From Clostridiaceae bacterium (GTDB lineage: Bacteria; Bacillota; Clostridia; Oscillospirales; Acutalibacteraceae), in the NCBI GenBank assembly GCA_021769555.1, contig JAETSR010000002.1:248001-312000 (forward strand): a DNA stretch of 64,000 nucleotides. The letters run 5' to 3'. Each line of letters opens with the position of its first letter. The first letter of the stretch is position 1. The notes under the pieces are model-generated. The model searched no databases. It was not told the DNA's origin and worked only from the letters and a program-made list of their open reading frames with translations. The position numbers and the translations under genes were made by a program. This document shows positions 24,236-32,948 of this stretch, one piece after another.

Positions 24236-27028
24236 TTATATCAGCCCTATAAGCCAGCATAGCGCTTTCTGGCCTTTGGGAAGCTGGCGTTTCAGCTTCT
24301 CCCGGAGCCGCTGCGCGTCCCCTGTGAGCTCTGAGAGCTCCTCCGCGCTCAGCTCATGGGCCGAGAACCTGGCCTTCTCCGCCAGCTCCTTCCACCTCTC
24401 CGGAGGCTCCCCTCTCTCCCCGCAGAGCACCTCCTTCTCATACAGCCTCATAAGGTAGGCATAGGCCTTTAGCCCCGCCCCGTTCCTGTCCCTCTGCCCA
24501 AGGTCCCGCTCACGCTTCTTTATCCTCACCGCCCGCTGGAGCACCACCGCTCCCCCGGCGGCAATAATTCCGCCCAGCCACAAGAGCACCCCTATCAGCG
24601 GGCTTTCACCGCCGCCGCTCCCCCCGGGCCCAGCAGATACACCGGGGCTCGGGGCCGCCGAGGCCGAGGCCCTTGGGGCGGGGGAGGCCGGCTCGTTCTC
24701 AATAAGCTCGTTCCTCCTGGGGGGCAGGGTGGGCCGCTCAGTCTCAGGCTGGGGGGTGGGTATCAGCTCCACGGCGTTGTCCGGCACAGTGGCGTTATAG
24801 AACGCCGCCGGGTTGTCCATGGCCGCGGGGGTCACCTCCACAGGCAGCCAGCCCGTGCCCCCGCAGTACACCTCCACCCAGGCGTGGGCGTTATAGTCCG
24901 GCACGTCCACCCAGCCCTCCCCGGAGGACGGCACCACATACCCCTCTGCATACCGCGCCGGGTAGCCCGCCTCCCTCAGGAGCATTACCGCCGCGCTTGC
25001 AAAGTGCACGCAGTAGCCCTCGTGGGACTCACTTAGGAAGTACTCCACAAAGTCCCGCCCCTCAGGCAGGCCCGGCGGGTCCAGGCTGTACTTAAAGTAG
25101 TTCTGGAACACAGCGGCTATCCTCCCGGCGTAGTACTCCACGCCGTCCATATACCTGAAGTCCCCTTTGTCAATATGGCCCAGAGGGTCCAGGTCATAGG
25201 CTTTTCTGAAGTCCTCAAGAAAGCCCTCAAGCTCCTCCGGCACATCCAGGTAGTTCTCATATACAAACTTATTGTACTCCTCCACAGCGTCCACAAGCTC
25301 CTGCTGTTCAGTTGTGAAGAAGTCCCAGGCCTCATAGTGCCTCGGCATCTCCCACAAGTCCGCGGGCCAATCGGGCCCCCCTATATTCCCCTGGCTGTTT
25401 ATGCTGTCGAACAAATCCATAAGAACTCCCGCCAGGCTCGTATAGTCGGGGTACGCGTCAAAATACATGACCCGGTAGCCGTCCGGGTAGACGTCCGCGA
25501 AGTACCTGTCCTCCATGATATCGCCCACCTTCGCCGAGCCCAAATCGTCCAGATTGGTTATCCCCTGGTAGTTATACGCCAAATTCCCCAGCACCCGGCT
25601 GAAGTAGTTGGAGCCAAAGGACCGCGCCTCCCCCTCCAGCTGGTACTCCATGGTGCCGCTGATGAAGTTCGTGGACTTGGCAAAGCCGTCGTCCGCAAGC
25701 TCTATGTCGAATAAGCCCAGCTCCTCAGGGCCGCTTCTGAGGCTCGAGGGCACATAGACGCACCGGGGGTTCGCCCCCAGGTTCTGCACGCTGAGCCTGT
25801 ACCAGCCGTGCCTGTCCCTTGTGGGCACGTACATCTCGTTTTTATATCTGGCCGTCTGGTTCTGGGCCCGAAGCCGGAGCTTCTCAAGGGCCTCCCGCCC
25901 CTCGGCCCCCAGCCGCTCCCAGCTCGCGCCGGTGTACTCCGTGCCAACAAAGCATTTCAGGTATTCTTTATCGCAGTTCTCCGGGTTCGAGAAGTCGGAT
26001 ATCCACTCGGACTCGGTCTCAAATGAGCCGTCCGGCTGACGAATCCTTCTGTCCCCCAGGTCTTCGTCGTCCTCCTGCCAGTCAAAGCGCACCCGAAGCA
26101 CCGTCTCCCCGGTATACGCCCTTGAGCCCAGTTTCCTAAGCTGCACCTCCTTATTGGTGTTCCCCTGCCCGCCCCGCATGTACTGGGAGGAGCCGAAGCC
26201 CTCCCTAAGCCCCGTGCGCAGGTTCTCCGCAAGCTGGGGGCGCTTATAGGCCTCAGGGGGGTCGTATAAATATACGGCCAGCATGCAGAGCCCCGCCCCC
26301 AGCGCCAGCAGCAGCGCCAGTGGCCTTGCCGCCCCCACGCCCGAGGCCCTGTAGCCCTTTTTCCCCCTGCGGCCGAAGGAGCCCTCCGGCCCCCCGAGGG
26401 TCGGGGCCAGCAGCAGGAGCATGCACCAGAACAGCAGCAGCGCCCCGAAGGCCCAGCCCGCCGGGAGTATTGAAAAGCTCATGGGCAGCAGCAGAAGTAT
26501 ACCTGTAAGCCCGAAGGGGCCCCTGTTGTTCCTGCTCCTGACCCACATCCGGGCCATGGCCCAGAAGAAGGGGAACAGCAGCGCCATGACGAAGGCCGTG
26601 CACTCCCCCGCGGCGTCCGTATGCCGGGTGCCCGCATGGTAGGGCAGGTACAGGGCCGGAAGGCCGTAATTGAGCTTTGTGCCGTAGCTGTCCAGCACTG
26701 TGTTCACCGTGCGCACGGCCCCGTGGGCTATGCTGTCAAAGGCGAATATCAGCGCCGCCAGCCATATGAGCCACCCCAGCATTGAGAGCTTCCAGCGGCG
26801 CTTCCTGCCGTCCACCTGCCGCCAGACCGCGAAGGCGCAGCATATCACCCCGCCGAATGCCACCCTTCCGGTATGCACATGTATGTCAAAGGCCGTGAGA
26901 AAGCAGCCCCAGCTCCCCAGGGCCCCCAGCAGCATGAGAAGGCCGTAGAATATCCCCTTTCCTATGGCGCTGTCCTCCTGCAGAAGGAGCCTCGGCTGGT
27001 CCAGCTGCAGGCCCGTCTCCCTGTCCAT
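24236..27028 (-). CDS. membrane-anchored transglutaminase-like protein (TgpA type)
   Basis: 930 residues. The N-terminal half has about seven hydrophobic segments (from about 25 to 255), then a large extracellular region with the transglutaminase core: GYCVHFASAAVMLL (Cys), DYNAHAWVEVY (His) and LPVEVTPA, where the third triad position is Glu rather than the usual Asp. A Pro/Ser/Ala-rich segment and one more helix (about 795-820) precede a cytoplasmic tail. It is the last gene of a MoxR-DUF58-transglutaminase operon, a set thought to assemble or modify envelope proteins. AGGGAGG lies in the 16-base gap from DUF58. Confidence 0.85.
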   Translation of the reverse strand: MDRETGLQLDQPRLLLQEDSAIGKGIFYGLLMLLGALGSWGCFLTAFDIHVHTGRVAFGGVICCAFAVWRQVDGRKRRWKLSMLGWLIWLAALIFAFDSIAHGAVRTVNTVLDSYGTKLNYGLPALYLPYHAGTRHTDAAGECTAFVMALLFPFFWAMARMWVRSRNNRGPFGLTGILLLLPMSFSILPAGWAFGALLLFWCMLLLLAPTLGGPEGSFGRRGKKGYRASGVGAARPLALLLALGAGLCMLAVYLYDPPEAYKRPQLAENLRTGLREGFGSSQYMRGGQGNTNKEVQLRKLGSRAYTGETVLRVRFDWQEDDEDLGDRRIRQPDGSFETESEWISDFSNPENCDKEYLKCFVGTEYTGASWERLGAEGREALEKLRLRAQNQTARYKNEMYVPTRDRHGWYRLSVQNLGANPRCVYVPSSLRSGPEELGLFDIELADDGFAKSTNFISGTMEYQLEGEARSFGSNYFSRVLGNLAYNYQGITNLDDLGSAKVGDIMEDRYFADVYPDGYRVMYFDAYPDYTSLAGVLMDLFDSINSQGNIGGPDWPADLWEMPRHYEAWDFFTTEQQELVDAVEEYNKFVYENYLDVPEELEGFLEDFRKAYDLDPLGHIDKGDFRYMDGVEYYAGRIAAVFQNYFKYSLDPPGLPEGRDFVEYFLSESHEGYCVHFASAAVMLLREAGYPARYAEGYVVPSSGEGWVDVPDYNAHAWVEVYCGGTGWLPVEVTPAAMDNPAAFYNATVPDNAVELIPTPQPETERPTLPPRRNELIENEPASPAPRASASAAPSPGVSAGPGGSGGGESPLIGVLLWLGGIIAAGGAVVLQRAVRIKKRERDLGQRDRNGAGLKAYAYLMRLYEKEVLCGERGEPPERWKELAEKARFSAHELSAEELSELTGDAQRLREKLKRQLPKGQKALCWLIGLI

Positions 27029-27044
27029 TGCGGTCCACCTCCCT

Positions 27045-28196
27045 TCAGAGCATAAGCCCCGCCAAATCGGCGGCTAAAGTCCCCGGCTGCACCCGCACCG
27101 GGCACGCGTCCGGGGGCAGCTTCACCTCCCCGTCCAGGGGCCTTGTATGCACCACCGTGACCCTTGCCCCGGGGTATCTCCCTATAAAGCCCAGGGCCCC
27201 CGGGTCCGGCTCCGGGCAGATATAGGCTATGCGGGCGATATCCTTCGGGGCCTCCTCCCCAAAGGCCCCCTCCGGGAAGGGCCCCCTGTCACAGAAGCGG
27301 AGCACGGCCTCAATGGCCTCCGCAGCGCTTTCCGGGCCCTCCGCGTCCGCGAAGGCCAGCCCCTCCCCCATGGGGAACCCCACCGCGTACTCGGCCTCCT
27401 GCCCGGAGAGGCAGTGCCCGATGGTAGCCAGGGCGTCCATGAGCAGGTCCGCCTCAAGGCCGTCCCCGGAGAGGTCTATAAGCAGCAGGGACCGCTTTGC
27501 CACAGGGAGGCTGGACTCCCGCACCAAGAGGGTCCCCGCCTTCCCCGAGAGCTTCCAGTCCACCCGGCTGAGCTTGTCCCCGGGCCTGTAGTCCCGAAGG
27601 CCGAAGAGCTCCGTTGGGTCCTGGCCGGGCCTTGTGAGGGAGTAGCGCTCCCCCTCGGCGTCGGGGATATGCCTTGCGCCCAGGCCTATGGCCGTGTCGA
27701 AGATATTCGGCTGCACAATTATCTCACAGGCGCTGTCCTCCCGAAGCTTCACAGGCAGGCAGAAAAGGCCCAGCAGGTCGTAGACCCGGGCCTTGCAGAG
27801 CCTGCATATTATCCTGCCGCAGGTATGGGAGGTGAGCTTCTGCTCCACAGCCTGGGGCTTCCTCCCCGGGGCCAGCTCCAATGTCTCGCGCCTGGCCTCC
27901 CCGGTGAGGGTGTTGTCTATCTGGAGCCTGAGCCTAATCCTCCCCCAGGGCAGGGGCCAGCGGCTGCCCGCGGCCACCTGTACCGGCAGGGCCGCGGACT
28001 TGGAGGTCCTGCCGGCGCCAGCGGACTCCACCGACGCCCAGGCGGTGAGCATACCCGGCAGGGACAGCAGCAGGGACATCCAGGGAAGGGCCAGGGACAG
28101 CAGGAACACATACCAGGAGTAGTAGCCGTTGAAGCATATGAAGAAGGCCGTTGTGCACAGCAGTATGAACAGATATAGGAGCCGGTTCCTGAGCAT
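27045..28196 (-). CDS. DUF58 domain membrane protein
   Basis: 383 residues. Two N-terminal hydrophobic segments (about 5-55), then a cytoplasmic part. The DUF58 signature is visible around RPGQDPTELFGLRDYRPGDKLSRVDWKLSGK (middle of the protein), followed by a von Willebrand-like LLIDLSG strand. These proteins are usual partners of MoxR ATPases. It starts 14 bases after the MoxR stop and is followed by the transglutaminase gene. Confidence 0.85.
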   Translation of the reverse strand: MLRNRLLYLFILLCTTAFFICFNGYYSWYVFLLSLALPWMSLLLSLPGMLTAWASVESAGAGRTSKSAALPVQVAAGSRWPLPWGRIRLRLQIDNTLTGEARRETLELAPGRKPQAVEQKLTSHTCGRIICRLCKARVYDLLGLFCLPVKLREDSACEIIVQPNIFDTAIGLGARHIPDAEGERYSLTRPGQDPTELFGLRDYRPGDKLSRVDWKLSGKAGTLLVRESSLPVAKRSLLLIDLSGDGLEADLLMDALATIGHCLSGQEAEYAVGFPMGEGLAFADAEGPESAAEAIEAVLRFCDRGPFPEGAFGEEAPKDIARIAYICPEPDPGALGFIGRYPGARVTVVHTRPLDGEVKLPPDACPVRVQPGTLAADLAGLML

Positions 28197-28210
28197 AAAT
28201 ATTCCCCCGC

Positions 28211-29149
28211 TCAGCGCAGGAGCTTCGGCGCGGGCACCTTCGAGAGCGTCCCCTCAAGCACCGAGCGGGCGTCGCTGCCGGAGAGCCTGGCCCGGGGCTC
28301 CGGCACCACCCTATGGCCCATCACGTCGTAAAACAGCAGGTGTATGTCCGCGGGCACAATATAGTCCCGCCCGCCCATCCAGGCCGAGGCCCGGCAGGCG
28401 CGTATCAGGGCCTGTCCCGCCCGGGGACTGGCCCCGAGCCTTAAAGCCGGGTCCTCCCTTGTGGCAGTGCAGAGGTCCGCGACATATTTATACAGGTCGT
28501 CCGCCACATGCACCGAGGCGGCCTCGGCCCGCATTTGGGCGACCTCCTCAAGGGTGGCCGCCGCCCGGATGTTCTCTAAGGGCCGTTTGTCCTCGGTCTG
28601 CCGGAGTATGTCTATCTCCTGCTCGGTGGTGGGGTAGCCGATGGAGAGCCTGAGCATGAACCGGTCCAGCTGGCTCTCCGGGAGGGGCTGTGTGCCGGCG
28701 GTGCCCAGGGGGTTCTGGGTGGCTATGACGGTATAGGGCCGCGGGAGCCGCCTGCTCACCCCGTCCACAGTCACCTGCCCCTCCTCCATGGCCTCAAGCA
28801 GCGCGCTCTGGGTCTTGGCGCTGGTGCGGTTTATCTCGTCGGCCAGGAACAGGTGGCACATGATGGCCCCGGGCCGGTACTCGAGCTTCCCCCCCTCGGC
28901 CCCGGGCACGGAGTACCCTACCACGTCGCTGGGCATTGTCTCCGGGGTGAACTGCACCCGGGAGAATTTCATGCTCATTGCCCTTGAGAAGGCCAGGGCC
29001 ATGGTGGTCTTGCCAACGCCGGGGTTGTCCTCCAAAAGTATATGCCCTCCCGCGATAATGGCCATGAGCACCTTGCACACAACGGTGTCCTTGCCCACGA
29101 TAGCCTTCCTGACCTCGTTTATTATCCCCAGCGCCTTCGGCTGTGTCAT
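28211..29149 (-). CDS. MoxR family AAA+ ATPase
   Basis: 312 residues. Walker A is GVGKTT in LLEDNPGVGKTTMALAFSRA, Walker B is LFLADEINR, sensor region VIATQNPLGTAGTQPLPESQLDRF, and the C-terminal lid has SPRAGQALIRACRASA. It is a chaperone-like ATPase acting on the DUF58 and transglutaminase partners downstream. The ATG at 29149 is chosen with GGAAGGCGGGAG upstream; a TTG at 29167 would include that site. Confidence 0.92.
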   Translation of the reverse strand: MTQPKALGIINEVRKAIVGKDTVVCKVLMAIIAGGHILLEDNPGVGKTTMALAFSRAMSMKFSRVQFTPETMPSDVVGYSVPGAEGGKLEYRPGAIMCHLFLADEINRTSAKTQSALLEAMEEGQVTVDGVSRRLPRPYTVIATQNPLGTAGTQPLPESQLDRFMLRLSIGYPTTEQEIDILRQTEDKRPLENIRAAATLEEVAQMRAEAASVHVADDLYKYVADLCTATREDPALRLGASPRAGQALIRACRASAWMGGRDYIVPADIHLLFYDVMGHRVVPEPRARLSGSDARSVLEGTLSKVPAPKLLR

Positions 29150-29262
29150 CGCTCTCCCGCCTTCCAAGAGTAATTGCCTACACTAACAAAAATAGGGAAG
29201 CTCACGCCTCCTCTACTCCTTGCCGGGCTATTTTAAATAAAAAAATAAAGAAAAAGATTAAA

Positions 29263-29338
29263 TGGAGCGGACGACGAGGCTCGAACTCGCTACCTCCACC
29301 TTGGCAAGGTGGCGCTCTACCAGATGAGCTACGCCCGC
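29263..29338 (-). tRNA. tRNA-Gly (GCC anticodon), CCA encoded
   Basis: The minus strand begins GCGGGCG and its acceptor arm closes with CGTCCGC plus T and an encoded CCA. The anticodon arm CCACC-TTGCCAA-GGTGG places GCC at positions 34-36. The D arm AGCTCATCTGGTAGAGC and the T arm with GTTCGAG are normal. Confidence 0.95.
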
Positions 29339-29351
29339 GCTTACATTTTTT

Positions 29352-29380
29352 ATTATACACCCCCGCTCATGATTTGTCAA
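29352..29380 (-). promoter_or_regulatory. promoter of the tRNA-Gly gene
   Basis: TTGACA, 17 bp, TATAAT on the minus strand, about 13 bases upstream of the mature tRNA end. Confidence 0.85.
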
Positions 29381-29475
29381 TAGAGAATTATTAGCATGTA
29401 AAAAATTTTGAGCCCCTTGGGGGGTATGGGGGGAATTTCTTCTTTTTCTTTTTTCTTTATCTTATTCTTTATATG

Positions 29476-29535
29476 GGTACCATTTTAGATACCATATTTG
29501 GTACTATATTAGGTACCGCATTTGGTGTAATTTTT
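29476..29535. repeat. 12-bp tandem repeat, five units
   Basis: Five consecutive 12-mers of the form GGTACCATTTTA, with variants GATACCATATTT, GGTACTATATTA, GGTACCGCATTT and GGTGTAATTTTT. Exact 12-base phase with degenerate units. It lies in the AT-rich gap between tRNA-Gly and the Uma2 gene, downstream of Uma2. Confidence 0.75.
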
Positions 29536-29545
29536 GCACGGTAAT

Positions 29546-30133
29546 TTATGCTTCACTTTTCGGGAACACCAGCGCAAGGTCAACCGTGCAGCCCTCAAGC
29601 ACGCTTACAGGCACGCTCTGCCCGGCGGTGTAAACTGTCGCGGCGTGATAGCTGCCGTCCTCAAGGATATGCGCCTGCACAGTCCCGTTCTCCGGGTCAA
29701 CTATCCAGTACTCCCGCACCCCGGCGCGCTGGTAGAGGTCGAACTTTTTCACACGGTCATATCTCCGGGTAGAGGGTGAAAGTATCTCGGCGACCATATC
29801 CGGCGCGCCCTTGCACCCGGCCTCGTCCAGCTTTTTCCCGTCGCACACAACGGTGACGTCCGGCTCCACCAGAGTGTCCACGTCCTCGGGCTTGTCATTT
29901 TCCTTCTCAAAAAGCCGCACGCCAAAAGGCGCCGCGAAGACCTTGCAGGACTTATCCTTGAGATAATCCCAAATCTGCGCGGAAATGCCCATCACGGCCA
30001 TCTGGTGCCTCCCCGAGGGCGGGGCCATCATCCTGGGCTCGCCCTCTATGAGCTCGTATTGGGGGCCCTCCCAGGTGAGCAGGTCGGCGTATGTGTAATT
30101 ATAGCTGTAATCGTAATCCTCTTGGATGTTCAT
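29546..30133 (-). CDS. Uma2 family (DUF820) endonuclease-like protein
   Basis: 195 residues of the PD-(D/E)xK-type Uma2 fold. Key blocks: YELIEGEPRMM near residue 27, VEPDVTVV (catalytic Asp) near 90, MVAEILSPSTRRYDR (Glu) near 115, and YWIVDPENGTV. The cellular role of this family is unsettled. The start ATG has GGAGGTG upstream. It lies between the cold-shock gene and the tandem repeat with no evident operon partner. Confidence 0.85.
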   Translation of the reverse strand: MNIQEDYDYSYNYTYADLLTWEGPQYELIEGEPRMMAPPSGRHQMAVMGISAQIWDYLKDKSCKVFAAPFGVRLFEKENDKPEDVDTLVEPDVTVVCDGKKLDEAGCKGAPDMVAEILSPSTRRYDRVKKFDLYQRAGVREYWIVDPENGTVQAHILEDGSYHAATVYTAGQSVPVSVLEGCTVDLALVFPKSEA

Positions 30134-30191
30134 AGAAGCACCTCCATTTACAGTTATTATATCATAAACCCCCGGAAGATTGCAATAAGCG

Positions 30192-30230
30192 CAAAAAAAC
30201 CGGGCCTCCCGAAAAGAGGCCCGGCCTTTT
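30192..30230 (-). terminator. Rho-independent terminator of the cold-shock gene
   Basis: On the minus strand CCGGGCCTC and GAGGCCCGG pair around TTTTCGG and are followed by TTTTTTTG. Confidence 0.85.
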
Positions 30231-30242
30231 ACGCCTCAAAGC

Positions 30243-30452
30243 TTACAGCTTGACGACGTTCACGGCGCGAAGCTTCTCGCTGTTCTTGGGGTCGGGCTCG
30301 GTCTCGAAAGTGACCTTCTGGCCCTCCTCCAGGGTCTTGAAGCCATCAGCCTGGATGGCGGAGAAATGCACGAAGACGTCCTCGCCGCCCTCGTCGTTGG
30401 AAATGAATCCATAACCCTTCTCTGCGTTGAACCACTTAACTGTACCGTTCAT
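30243..30452 (-). CDS. cold-shock protein (CspA family)
   Basis: 69 residues, a single OB-fold cold-shock domain. RNP1 (KGYGFIS) and RNP2 (DVFVHFSAI) are intact. It binds single-stranded RNA/DNA as an RNA chaperone. The start is the ATG followed by Asn-Gly-Thr-Val-Lys-Trp-Phe, with GGAGGTG eight bases upstream; the five-residue longer frame is rejected. The roughly 200-nt untranslated leader suggests post-transcriptional control. Confidence 0.95.
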   Translation of the reverse strand: MNGTVKWFNAEKGYGFISNDEGGEDVFVHFSAIQADGFKTLEEGQKVTFETEPDPKNSEKLRAVNVVKL

Positions 30453-30518
30453 TTTTGGCACCTCCATAGAAATGTTTCGTAATCCGACTGCTTCACGAAC
30501 ACCCGGCTCAGAAACCCG

Positions 30519-30624
30519 ATAGTTTAGCGGGCCTGCCCGATAAACTATTGCACCCTTCTGGCTAAGAAGAACTCACAGCTTGTGTAAATCATCAGACGCC
30601 CAATGACCTACAGAAACTGTGAGT
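30519..30624 (-). promoter_or_regulatory. structured 5' leader of the cold-shock mRNA
   Basis: Two inverted repeats lie in the leader: ATAGTTTA (30519-30526) with TAAACTAT (30541-30548), with inner CGGG/CCCG pairing, and ACTCACAG (30571-30578) with CTGTGAGT (30617-30624). They could form temperature-sensitive structures as in known csp leaders; this is an inference. Confidence 0.5.
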
Positions 30625-30653
30625 ACATTTTCGTGCTATCAGAATACAGGCAA

Positions 30654-30682
30654 AGTATACCACGCTTCGCAAGGTTTGTCAA
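30654..30682 (-). promoter_or_regulatory. promoter of the cold-shock gene
   Basis: TTGACA, 17 bp, TATACT on the minus strand. It predicts a leader of about 195 nt. Confidence 0.8.
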
Positions 30683-30698
30683 GAGGATTTGAAATTTT

Positions 30699-31325
30699 TT
30701 AATCCCCGCCGGCCGGTATTTCTTCCGGCGTCCGCCCGAAAACCTCCATCACCGGCTCCCGCATCCAGAGCATGGGGGTTATCCTCACCGAGTACCCGAA
30801 TCCCGGGTCGCAGAGCCAGTCCTGGGGCCCGGCCTTCGGCAGCCCGAAGGCGGCGAGTATCGAGGTCATTACCCCCGCGTGGGTCACAAGCACCGCCGAA
30901 GCGGTCCCCCGGGCCATCATGTTCTGCACAAGCACCATAAAGCCCCTGCATACCCGCTGGAAAAACACCTGCCCGCTCTCGCCGTTAGGGGGCGCGCCCT
31001 GCCCCATGAGCCACTCCCGAAAGCCCGGCTCGTCTTTAAGCTCCTCCGCCGTCCTGTTCTCCCAGTCCCCGAAGTCGCACTCCGCCAGCTCCAGCACCAC
31101 CTCCGGGTCCGCCTGGGGGTACAGTATCTTCAGGGTGTCCACACAGGACACCGCCGGGCTCGCGCAGTACAGCTCCCCCTCAGGGTACCTGTACCCCCTC
31201 TTGAGCCCCGCCAGCTCCGACACCGCGCCCATGGGCAGCGGCGACTGCGCCCTGCCCACATACCTCCCCTCCAGCGTCCCCTGGGACGGCATGGCCCTGA
31301 GGATGTGTATCACGTAAGACTGCAT
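30699..31325 (-). CDS. histidine phosphatase superfamily member, catalytic His lost
   Basis: 208 residues of the phosphoglycerate-mutase-like fold. The normal RHG motif carrying the phospho-acceptor His is replaced by Arg-Ala-Met in HILRAMPSQGTLEGRYVGR. The next conserved Arg (usually SPLxRxxxT) is also absent in CASPAVSCVDTL. The general acid block ECDFGDWENRT and the second His in LVTHAGV remain. It is therefore probably inactive as a phosphatase and may bind a phosphorylated ligand. Start at 31325 has GAGAGGAG upstream. It is the last backbone gene before element 1. Confidence 0.75.
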   Translation of the reverse strand: MQSYVIHILRAMPSQGTLEGRYVGRAQSPLPMGAVSELAGLKRGYRYPEGELYCASPAVSCVDTLKILYPQADPEVVLELAECDFGDWENRTAEELKDEPGFREWLMGQGAPPNGESGQVFFQRVCRGFMVLVQNMMARGTASAVLVTHAGVMTSILAAFGLPKAGPQDWLCDPGFGYSVRITPMLWMREPVMEVFGRTPEEIPAGGD

Positions 31326-31455
31326 TTGGTCAGCTCCTCTCTTTGGGGTATTATACCCCACTTTGGGGGATTTGGCAAGCCGCCAAACTGCAAGCGCGGG
31401 AAATAATATTAAAACTTATTCTGATTTGTCTATCCAATCCTCAAAAACCATTGAT

Positions 31456-31467
31456 TTTTCAAGGCTT
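31456..31467. other. candidate left attachment site of element 1
   Basis: TTTTCAAGGCTT, repeated in the same orientation at 39880-39891. It lies just outside the arm-type repeat and integrase. Confidence 0.45.
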
Positions 31468-31498
31468 CACGCCTATTTTCCATTCAAACCTTATCTGT

Positions 31499-31524
31499 TT
31501 GCCCTTGTTTTTGCCCTTACGAGC
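31499..31524. repeat. element 1 terminal direct repeat, left copy
   Basis: A 26-base sequence containing two TTGCCCTT units and ending in ACGAGC; 23 of 26 bases match the right copy at 39782-39807. Such repeats near the integrase are typical recombinase arm-binding sites. Confidence 0.6.
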
Positions 31525-31542
31525 CGAAACAAGGGCAACTTT

Positions 31543-32840
31543 TTATTCCCCGCCAACCACCTTATCCAGTAGCCTTGCGGAAGTACGCTTCGCTTCTCTT
31601 GTAGAGTGAGCGTAGATGTTCATTGTGGTACTGACATCGGAGTGTCCGAGAAGTTCCTGCACATCTTTCGGTTTTGCGCCGCCGGAAAGCAGATTGCTTG
31701 TGTAGGTGTGGCGGAGCGTGTGGAAATAGCAATCCTCAAGCCCTTTCACTTTCTTCTTTGTTGCCCTGCACATAATCCCTACCGTACTCGGCGCTTCATA
31801 CGCCCTGTCTGCTCTCAGGCAGACAAAGGAGATTTCCTTGTAGTCTTCCGGGACTTCCTTTGTCCTTTGCAGGCTGTAAACCTCATAATAGGTGCGCCCT
31901 TTTTCCTTTACCTCTTTGTAGTAGTTCAGGTGATAAAGCTCCCCGTAGCGGAAACGGTTTTTGCGCTGTTCTGTTCTTGCCGCCCGCATGATTGCCGCCA
32001 GCATGTCGCAGAAATCAACGGTGCGGACTTTGCTCCGCTTTGTCGTTCCCACTTCGGTTGTGTGCCTTGTCCCGTTATAGCGCATACTGCGGCGTACCGT
32101 GAGATATTGTTCCTCAAGGTTAATATCCTGCCAAGTCAAACCGCATACCTCCCCGATACGAAGCCCCGTGTAGTAGGCTATCTGCACAGGCAACAAAGCG
32201 GGATTATCTTTTGCCTTGAGAAATCCCTCCAGCTTTTGGAACTGTTCATGGGTGATAGTAGGAATACTGGCAGTATCTTCCTCGCTGTCCGAGAAAATAT
32301 CCGTTTCCTGCTTCCTGCCCCTTAGCTTCACATACTGCATAGGGTTAAAGGTAATCAGCTTTTTCGGGAATACCGCAAAGCGGAAGGAATTTTGCAGCAC
32401 CGCCGAGAACAGGAGCATATACCCTTTGCTCATGGGCTTTGAAGTTGTCCCATCCGGGTTTGTCCCACCGTAGCTCAGAAAATCATGAACGCCTGCAAAT
32501 GGTCGGCGGTCACGGTTTTCAGCTTGCGTTTGCCAATGGGATATTGCTTGATACGGTTGACCGTTCCCTGATAGGACATGACCGTCCCGTTGCTTAAGTT
32601 GCCGGGTTTCAGCTCTTCCTCTACCCACATATCCAGCATATCGCCTACCGTGATGTTTTCTGCTTTCCCGACAAACTGCTTTTCCTCGTAGTCCGCTATT
32701 GCTTTGCGGAGCATGGCTTCTGTTTCCGCCTTGCTCTCTGTGCCTGCAAACTCTTTCTGCACTTTTCTGCCACTTTCATCTTCAATGTAAAAGCGTCCGT
32801 ACCACTTTTTGCCTTTCTTTCTTACAGAACCTTTTGCCAT
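31543..32840 (-). pseudogene. tyrosine integrase of element 1, one-base frameshift
   Basis: The N-terminal part (32840 down to about 32490) has MAKGSVRKKGKKWYGRF and a core-binding domain. Reading then shifts frame and continues to 31543 with the catalytic domain: TGLRIGEVCGLTW, HTLRHTYTSN, LLGHSD and NIYAHS, giving the Arg, His-x-x-Arg, His and Tyr residues. At the junction, HLQAF in one frame meets HDFLSYGG in the next; adding one base near 32488 restores the expected sequence. Either the element cannot excise by itself, or this is a sequencing error. Tn916-type integrase by architecture. Confidence 0.8.
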
Positions 32841-32948
32841 AGATAAAAAAACTCCTTTCTATCCGTGGCAATCGGGACTGTGACATATGGTGTGCGTAAA
32901 GTAATTGTGTCACTTCCGCCAGTGAAAGTCAACTGGCGTCTTTACTTG

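Noticed and set aside
27147-28178. 343-residue plus-strand open frame
   Set aside because: Antisense to the DUF58 gene, caused by codon bias.
29143-29394. 83-residue plus-strand frame over tRNA-Gly
   Set aside because: It is antisense to the tRNA and its RRGSNSLPPPWQG-type sequence is a known artefact.
29476-29535. CRISPR array
   Set aside because: Units are 12 bp with no spacers, and no cas gene is present. No CRISPR was seen anywhere in the window.
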